Source: Clostridia bacterium
GTDB lineage: Bacteria; Bacillota; Sulfobacillia; SLMV01
NCBI GenBank assembly: GCA_003554565.1
Contig: PWGR01000045.1
Span: 1-19,338 of the forward strand
DNA: 19,338 bases
Direction of reading: 5' to 3'
Positions 14,544 to 19,338 of this stretch are shown in pieces (positions within the stretch are counted from its first letter, which is position 1; each line of letters begins with the position of its first letter). The notes beneath the pieces were generated by a model, which did no database searches, had not been told where the DNA came from, and saw only the letters and a list, made by a program, of their open reading frames with translations. The position numbers and the translations under genes are program-made.

Positions 14544-14586
14544 GCCATCACCTCATTCCACAGCGATCAAAAAGCTCATGAAACCC

Positions 14587-14615
14587 ACTATAAAGTATGA
14601 GTGGGTCGAGGTAAA
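14587..14615 (-). promoter_or_regulatory. Possible promoter for the small membrane protein, overlapping a hairpin
   Basis: On the minus strand TTTACC (14615-14610, 4/6) and TATAGT (14592-14587, 5/6) are 17 bp apart. The -10 box lies inside a 7-bp inverted repeat ACCCACT/AGTGGGT (14583-14606), which with the T-containing sequence after it could instead act as a weak terminator for argS. Confidence 0.4.
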
Positions 14616-14754
14616 TGCCTTTTGATCACGGTGAGCCGGTGTCTGTGATCCGTATCTGAAGAAAAATCGACACAGCGATCGATAGCTCCACAAATGATCA
14701 CTCTAGCTTTGCCAGGCGGCTCCTGACCGTCTAATGTCATAAATTCGCCGCTGT

Positions 14755-16452
14755 CTACATTCTTCTTGGCGCCGCAACGCCCAGCAAATCCAGTGCTCTG
14801 GCCAGAATGAGCCGACAGCAATCTACCAGGTACAGCCGGGCAGCCGACACCCCGGGATCTTCACCGAGGATGCGGCATCTCGTATAGAAAACGTGAAATG
14901 CCCCGGCCAGATCGAGTATATAAGAGGCCACCCTCTGCGGCTCGAGACTGCGCGCGGCCCACAGCACCTCTTCCGGAAAATCGCCCAGCAGACGGACCAG
15001 TGCCAGCTCGCTCGGATGGCCGAGACCGGCGGCCAGCTGCTCCGGCTCCCGTATTCGCGACATAATATCCGCGGCTTCGCCACCGTCAGCCTCACGCATG
15101 ACACTGCATATGCGGGCATGGGCGTACTGCGCATAGTAAACAGGATTCTCTGACGACTGCTCACGTGCAAGGTCCATGTCAAAATCCAGGGGCGAACTGG
15201 GCGAGCGCATTACGAAGAAAAATCGCGCCGCGTCAACGCCCACCTCTTCGAGCAGCTCTTCCATGGTGATGAAAGTCCCCGCCCGCTTGGACATGCTTAT
15301 TTCCTCTCCGCCCTGCAGCAGTCGTACCCACTGCGATAACACGACCTCCAGGCTCTCCCCATCGTACCCCAGTGCGTCCAGCCCAGCGCGCATGCGCTGC
15401 ACATATCCGTGATGATCCGGCCCCAGGATGTCAATCAGCCACTCAAAGCCTCTCTCGAGCTTATCTCGGTGATAGGCCAGATCCGGCAGGAGATATGTGT
15501 AGGAGCCATCGCTCTTTACCAGCACACGGTCCTTGTCGTCACCGAACTCGGTAGCCCGGAGCCACACCGCTCCTTCCTCATCGTACGCATACCCTCTATG
15601 CCGCAGGATCTCAAGCACCTTCTCGGCTTCGCCGCGGGACCGGATCTCACTCTCTCGATACCACCGGTCAAACTCCACACCATACCGCTGCAAAAGATCC
15701 TGGTGCTGCTGCAGTAACCGCTCGACGGCGAACTCCCCCATGCGCCGGGCATCGCCCTCCGGACCGTGTTCGGCCAGGTATTCGCGGGCCAGGTCACGAA
15801 CATATTCTCCCGGATATCCGTCCTCCGGTATGGAGCCCTCACCCTCTCCTGTCAGCTCGCGAACCCGGCACTGCATGGATACACCCAGCTTCTCCACCTG
15901 GCGGCCCGCATCGTTTACGTAATACTCGCTGCTAGCCCGGTAGCCCACCGCTGACAGCAGCCTGCAGAGAATGTCTCCCAGAGCGGCGGAGCGGGCCTGA
16001 ACCAGCACCAGGGGCCCCGTGGGATTAGCACTGACGAACTCCACCAGGACCTTCTTCTCCTCTCCCCAATCCCAGTCGCCGTATCCCTGCCGGCTGGCTC
16101 CTATACTCAACAGCAGCTCGGAAAGATAGCGCTCAGCGAAGCGGAAGTTCATAAAGCCCGGCCCTGCTATCTCAACAGTCTCAAGATAGTCATCTCGGCG
16201 CACCACCGGCTCCAGGACATCTTTAAGCTGCCCGGCCACCTCGCGAGGTGACATCTTGCAGCGGCTGCCCAGAACCAGTGCCACATTGCTGGCCAGGTCA
16301 CCGTGCTCAGGGTCCCTGGGCTTTTCAACGGTAAAAGAAGCGTCCTCCACTCCTGCGGGGAGGCGCTCCTCCCGGGTCATATCCAGCAGGGCATCAACAA
16401 TGAGCCCTTTTATCCTGTCGCGCAGCGCCCAATTGCACAAGTAGTCAATCAT
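14755..16452 (-). CDS. argS: Arginyl-tRNA synthetase with non-canonical HIGH motif
   Basis: ArgRS charges tRNA-Arg. The 565-aa protein has the expected order: the N-terminal Add-1 domain (about 1-105, ending near IAGPGFMNFRF), a Rossmann catalytic core beginning VLVEFVSANPTGPL (about 135-148), YYVNDAGRQVEKLG, a KMSKS-like ISMSKRAGTF near residue 390, and a C-terminal anticodon-binding domain with PVYYAQYAHAR and the family ending LLGVAAPRRM. The HIGH signature, usually HxGH after NPTGPL, reads VLVQ (residues 149-152), without either His. The frame is intact on both sides, so this is a substitution and not a shift. ATG at 16452 lies 13 nt after GGGAGGTGG; no better start is near. A good extended -10 promoter precedes it. 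Confidence 0.94.
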   Translation of the reverse strand: MIDYLCNWALRDRIKGLIVDALLDMTREERLPAGVEDASFTVEKPRDPEHGDLASNVALVLGSRCKMSPREVAGQLKDVLEPVVRRDDYLETVEIAGPGFMNFRFAERYLSELLLSIGASRQGYGDWDWGEEKKVLVEFVSANPTGPLVLVQARSAALGDILCRLLSAVGYRASSEYYVNDAGRQVEKLGVSMQCRVRELTGEGEGSIPEDGYPGEYVRDLAREYLAEHGPEGDARRMGEFAVERLLQQHQDLLQRYGVEFDRWYRESEIRSRGEAEKVLEILRHRGYAYDEEGAVWLRATEFGDDKDRVLVKSDGSYTYLLPDLAYHRDKLERGFEWLIDILGPDHHGYVQRMRAGLDALGYDGESLEVVLSQWVRLLQGGEEISMSKRAGTFITMEELLEEVGVDAARFFFVMRSPSSPLDFDMDLAREQSSENPVYYAQYAHARICSVMREADGGEAADIMSRIREPEQLAAGLGHPSELALVRLLGDFPEEVLWAARSLEPQRVASYILDLAGAFHVFYTRCRILGEDPGVSAARLYLVDCCRLILARALDLLGVAAPRRM

Positions 16453-16490
16453 ATGGTATCTGTCCCACCTCCCGGATCATCTGTCTGCCA

Positions 16491-16499
16491 ATTATACCA
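16491..16499 (-). promoter_or_regulatory. Extended -10 promoter of argS
   Basis: On the minus strand TGGTATAAT (16499-16491) is a perfect -10 box with the TGn extension. The -35 region is poor (CTGTGA at 18-bp spacing, 3/6), as tolerated by extended -10 promoters. The start would lie about 32 nt before the argS ATG. No T-box leader is visible. Confidence 0.6.
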
Positions 16500-16539
16500 A
16501 AAGCCTCACTCCTTCACAGCCTGACCGCCCCGGCAGGGC

Positions 16540-16580
16540 CAACGAAGGATTGGGCGATGATCCGGGGAATACCTTCGTTG
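16540..16580 (+). repeat. 9-bp inverted repeat upstream of the M28 peptidase gene
   Basis: CAACGAAGG (16540-16548) and CCTTCGTTG (16572-16580) are perfect complements 23 bp apart. The right arm ends just before the Shine-Dalgarno GAGGGGG of the downstream gene. It may be an operator between the divergent argS and peptidase promoters, or an mRNA hairpin at the peptidase 5' end. Confidence 0.55.
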
Positions 16581-16596
16581 TGAGGGGGTAGCTAAC

Positions 16597-17964
16597 ATGC
16601 ACAACCGACGGGCGGTTAAGGAGCTGGACAGGGACCTGTTAGGCGAAGGCTATCTGTCCGATGAGCCTTACCGTATGGTCGAGTCATTGACAGAAATGGG
16701 TTCTCGATTTGCCGGCTCTGACAGTGAGAGACAGGCTACAGACTATCTGGAGAACCGGATGCGTGATTACTCACTCTCCCGGGTCAGCCCGGAGGAGTTC
16801 AGCTACACGGGCTGGAAACGGGGAGAAGCATCGCTCACAGCCCTCACCCGCGAACCGGAGCAGTACGAGGTGATTTCACTTGCACACACCGGAACTTTCA
16901 CCGCGGAGGGCGATCTGTTGTATCTCGGCCTGGGCACTCCCGCCAGGTGGGAGGCAAACGCTGACAGGCTGTCCGGCAAGATCGTACTGGTGGATGCCAA
17001 GTCGCCGCACTGGATCCGGGGCGGCATACACCGGCTGGAGAAGTTTGGCCGGGCGGTACAAGCCGGGGCCCGTGGATTCATCTGGATGCGAGATCAGGGC
17101 GGATACCTGCACGAGACGGGAGGCCTGCGACCGGATGCGGAGATTCCCGGCGTGGCCATCTCGCGCGAGGACGGGCTGGAGCTGGTGCGAAGATCAGAGC
17201 AGGCCGACGAACCACTCCGCGTCAGGATCCGGACAGAAAACACAGTCGGGTCAACTACCTCGAGAAATGTGGTCGGCGAGATCCCGGGCAACCAGCTGTC
17301 AGACCAGGTGATCATAATTGGTGCCCACTTTGACGGCCACGACATCGCTCCCGGGGCCATGGATGACGCGGCTGGCGCCGCAGTCGCCATGGAGGCCGGG
17401 CGCCTGCTCGCCCGCTGCGCGGGAAGCCTGGCTCGAACCGTACGCATTGTATGCTTCGCTGCGGAGGAGATCGGCCTCCTGGGCAGCCGGGCCTACGTGC
17501 GGGATCACAGCGAGGACCTCGACTGCTTCAACTTCATGCTCAACCTCGACGGCGCGGGGAGGGGAGGAGAGATGGGCATACTGCTGCAGGACTGGCCCGA
17601 ACTGCTCCCGGTCTTCGAACAGGTATCACAGGACATGAAATGGCCCTTCACCACAGACGTAGGGCTGGCCATGAGCTCAGACATGTACCCGTTTTCCTTC
17701 TTCGGCGTTCCCAGCGGCCGGCTGGCCGACTTCAGCGAGGTGAGCACCAGCCGGAACTGGGGACATACAGTAGCAGACACCTTGGACAAAGTCTCGCCTT
17801 CTGACCTGCGGAAGGACAGCACCCTGGTGGCGCGGATAGCTCTTCGGCTGGCTAACTGGCCTGACTGGCCGGCATTGAGCAGGGATACCGATGACATAAT
17901 TGAGCGAATCCACAGGACCGGGATGGGCGAGGCATTTCGCTTTTCGCACAAGGACTTGCGGTGA
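16597..17964 (+). CDS. M28-family zinc aminopeptidase with PA domain
   Basis: This 455-aa protein has the M28 layout. A helical N-terminal part has LTEMGSRFAGSDSERQATDY, typical of the family. A PA-like insert follows at about 90-210 (GDLLYLGLG, LSGKIVLVDA). The di-zinc peptidase domain comes after with ligands and catalytic residues in order: GAHFDGHD (His244, Asp246), PGAMDDAAG (Asp256/257), FAAEEIGLLGS (Glu290/291), NLDGAG (Asp318) and NWGHTVADT (His390). It should remove N-terminal residues from peptides. No signal peptide or membrane anchor is present, so it is probably cytoplasmic, unlike many secreted M28 enzymes. ATG at 16597 follows GAGGGGG at 8 nt. It is divergent from argS and convergent with the ferredoxin gene. 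Confidence 0.92.
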   Translation: MHNRRAVKELDRDLLGEGYLSDEPYRMVESLTEMGSRFAGSDSERQATDYLENRMRDYSLSRVSPEEFSYTGWKRGEASLTALTREPEQYEVISLAHTGTFTAEGDLLYLGLGTPARWEANADRLSGKIVLVDAKSPHWIRGGIHRLEKFGRAVQAGARGFIWMRDQGGYLHETGGLRPDAEIPGVAISREDGLELVRRSEQADEPLRVRIRTENTVGSTTSRNVVGEIPGNQLSDQVIIIGAHFDGHDIAPGAMDDAAGAAVAMEAGRLLARCAGSLARTVRIVCFAAEEIGLLGSRAYVRDHSEDLDCFNFMLNLDGAGRGGEMGILLQDWPELLPVFEQVSQDMKWPFTTDVGLAMSSDMYPFSFFGVPSGRLADFSEVSTSRNWGHTVADTLDKVSPSDLRKDSTLVARIALRLANWPDWPALSRDTDDIIERIHRTGMGEAFRFSHKDLR

Positions 17965-17991
17965 AGGTGAAAGCCTGATTGGAGGCTCTAC

Positions 17992-18022
17992 TCCCCCTCC
18001 CGGTTGATCCCCGGGAGGGGGG
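17992..18022. terminator. Strong hairpin between convergent genes
   Basis: CCCCCTCCCGG (17993-18003) pairs perfectly with CCGGGAGGGGG (18011-18021) around a 7-nt loop, with one more T-G pair outside. It lies between the convergent M28 and ferredoxin stops. Neither strand has a U-run after it, so it may end or protect both transcripts without being a standard intrinsic terminator. Confidence 0.5.
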
Positions 18023-18033
18023 ACCCACTGGTC

Positions 18034-18753
18034 TCAGCCGAGCTCCCGGCCGAAGCCGTAGATTATCGCCCCATGCGGACAGACTTGTACGCAGGCGGGC
18101 GCGCCCTCGCAGAGATCGCAGATTACGGGGCGTCCGGCGTCGTCCGCTCCTATTGCCTGAAAGCGGCACTGGCTCCGGCAGTGCCCACAGCCTGTACAAC
18201 GTTCCGCATCCAGAAGAACCGCCTTGGTCACCGGATCCTTGCTCAGGGCCCCATTGGGACAGGCCTCAATGCATGGAGCATTACCGCACTGGCGACAGGC
18301 AACCGGAACAACCGGTGCATCTTCCGGTTCATCCACCCATATCCGTGGCTGTCGTTTTGGTCTGCCTGCTGGCGCAGCACAGGCTTGCGCACACGTTCCG
18401 CAGCGACGGCATCGCTCCTCATCAATGATCAGCCGGCGGGGCAGTTCTGGGCTCGTTAACTCGTCGTCATCTCCCTCTCCCACCCCGGGCTGCGGCTGAA
18501 TGTGAAAAATCACCCGGCCGTTGGGGTCCGGGCAGCTGATCCGGTCGGTGGTGGGGACCCAGTCATTTTCCTCTCTGATATCCCGCTGCTTCAGCTGCAG
18601 AAGCGGAAGCATAGCCCCGAGCGCCCACAGGCATATGTGCCCATCATCGGGCAGGTGAAGCTTGCCCCCTGAAACCGTGAAGAAGTCACCCGGTCGCATG
18701 GGTAGATCGCAAAAACCTCTGATTTCCTCCACAACTACTTTGATGTCACGCAT
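18034..18753 (-). CDS. TIGR04076-like domain fused to a four-cluster [4Fe-4S] ferredoxin
   Basis: The 239-aa protein has two parts. Residues 1-85 resemble the TIGR04076 family of small proteins (KVVVEEIRGFCDLPMRPGD, GHICLWALGAMLPLL, CPDPNGRVIFHI). Residues 105-239 form a ferredoxin of the HycB/CooF/DmsB electron-transfer type with four Cys groups: 115/118/121/125, 153/156/161/165, 186/189/192/196 and 212/215/221/225, enough for four [4Fe-4S] clusters. An acidic linker (GEGDDDE) joins them. ATG at 18753 follows GGGGAGAG; an upstream GTG at 18774 is less likely. It probably carries electrons between a redox enzyme and a partner, but no catalytic subunit is adjacent, so the partner is unknown. 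Confidence 0.88.
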   Translation of the reverse strand: MRDIKVVVEEIRGFCDLPMRPGDFFTVSGGKLHLPDDGHICLWALGAMLPLLQLKQRDIREENDWVPTTDRISCPDPNGRVIFHIQPQPGVGEGDDDELTSPELPRRLIIDEERCRRCGTCAQACAAPAGRPKRQPRIWVDEPEDAPVVPVACRQCGNAPCIEACPNGALSKDPVTKAVLLDAERCTGCGHCRSQCRFQAIGADDAGRPVICDLCEGAPACVQVCPHGAIIYGFGRELG

Positions 18754-18911
18754 AGATCTCTCCCCTGCGCGCACCTACGGCGGGATATTATTGAAAATGA
18801 AGACCTTTCCATCATTCCCGCGAGAAGAAGTGCAAGCGCATTTCATATCTTTATCGACCTACATTGGAGCAAGATTGTCCTTCTTGTATCATGAAACAGG
18901 AGGAACGTCAA

Positions 18912-19338
18912 TTGGGTACTCGAAGGGATGGTGCAGCAATCGTGCAGGACAACTGGCAGATTGAAACGTTTGTAGTGGGTGATCTGGCCACCAACTGCTA
19001 CCTCGTCACGGAAGCGGATACGCAGGAGACAGCTGTGATCGATCCGGGAGGCCTCTCCTCCGAGCTGGATGATGCGCTGCGGGAGCGTAAAGTGCGGTGG
19101 ATTATCCTTACGCACGGTCACTCAGATCATATCAGCAAGACTGCCGAGGTGATGCAGCGCACCGGTGCGCAGGTCGCTCTGCACAGAAGCGATCTTGAAA
19201 TGTACCGCGACCCGGTAAAGAATCTCACCGCTATGACCGGAGGAGCAGATCAGATGCCCGAAATCGACCGGGAACTGGAACACGGTGATGAAATACGAGT
19301 CGGGGAGAGGATCCTGTCCGTACATCACACCCCAGGAC
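18912..19338 (+). CDS. Metallo-beta-lactamase-fold hydrolase, N-terminal part (runs off the window)
   Basis: The 142 visible codons show the glyoxalase-II-like MBL fold: FVVGDLATNCYLV, an AVIDPGG strand, WIILTHGHSDHI (HxHxDH metal site), and VHHTPG leading to the next metal His at the window edge. Such proteins hydrolyse thioesters or other small molecules; the substrate cannot be told from this half. TTG at 18912 is chosen because GGAGG lies 8 nt upstream. ATG at 18891 in the same frame has no ribosome-binding site and GTG at 18942 has a weak one, so the start is uncertain by up to 17 codons. It is divergent from the ferredoxin gene, with only about 158 bp between the two. Confidence 0.85.
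   Translation, partial: MGTRRDGAAIVQDNWQIETFVVGDLATNCYLVTEADTQETAVIDPGGLSSELDDALRERKVRWIILTHGHSDHISKTAEVMQRTGAQVALHRSDLEMYRDPVKNLTAMTGGADQMPEIDRELEHGDEIRVGERILSVHHTPG

Noticed and set aside
14588..14740. 50-codon minus-strand ORF just after argS, beginning MTLDGQEPP
   Set aside because: No ribosome-binding site, a His/Arg-rich end, and its stop lies within a hairpin and promoter-like element; no family resemblance.
16480..16596. T-box riboswitch before argS
   Set aside because: The leader is only about 32 nt after the predicted start and has no T-box sequence or antiterminator.

Overview
The window is chromosomal DNA from a spore-forming Bacillota bacterium, most like a Clostridia-type lineage with fairly high G+C. 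The lineage call rests on gene content and order: mfd, pth, rplY/ctc, prs, glmU, spoVG, purR, an NTP-transferase gene, ispE and veg run in the order familiar from Gram-positive spore formers, a Bacillus-type PurR is present, and spoVG carries a textbook sigma-H promoter. Genus or species cannot be read from the sequence. Most genes lie on the minus strand. There are no rRNA or tRNA genes, insertion sequences, CRISPR arrays or phage genes.

Left region (1-7300, minus strand): read in transcription order this is ispE, a MobA-like nucleotidyltransferase, purR, spoVG, glmU, prs, rplY (L25/Ctc), pth, a 31-codon ORF that overlaps both its neighbours, and the start of mfd. It links PRPP synthesis (prs), PRPP sensing (purR), UDP-GlcNAc synthesis for the wall (glmU), isoprenoid synthesis (ispE) and translation maintenance (pth, L25). 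glmU has a frameshift near its 3' end. Internal promoters are visible before purR, spoVG and rplY, and possibly before glmU.

Middle region (7338-11886, minus strand): a full-length cyanophycin synthetase gene (cphA) lies 37 bp upstream of ispE. Before it is a cytoplasmic trypsin-fold protease with a Nal1-type N-terminus, and then veg with a strong promoter and a clear intrinsic terminator. No cyanophycinase gene is visible. Two spacers of about 400 bp hold little else.

Right region (12380-19338): pyrG sits behind a 129-nt leader whose predicted start (GGGC) and pyrimidine tract resemble the CTP-sensing, slippage-controlled pyrG leader of Bacillus, except that the tract can pair with the Shine-Dalgarno sequence and there is no terminator. 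Upstream are a small membrane-anchored protein gene and argS. ArgS lacks the histidines of the class I HIGH motif, and the CTP synthase glutaminase domain has His in place of a conserved Gln. On the plus strand follow an M28 aminopeptidase and, at the window end, a metallo-beta-lactamase-fold hydrolase. Between them, on the minus strand, is a TIGR04076-like domain fused to a four-cluster ferredoxin.

The points most worth checking are the pyrG leader, the glmU frameshift, the altered ArgS and PyrG motifs, and the cphA/S1-protease pairing.
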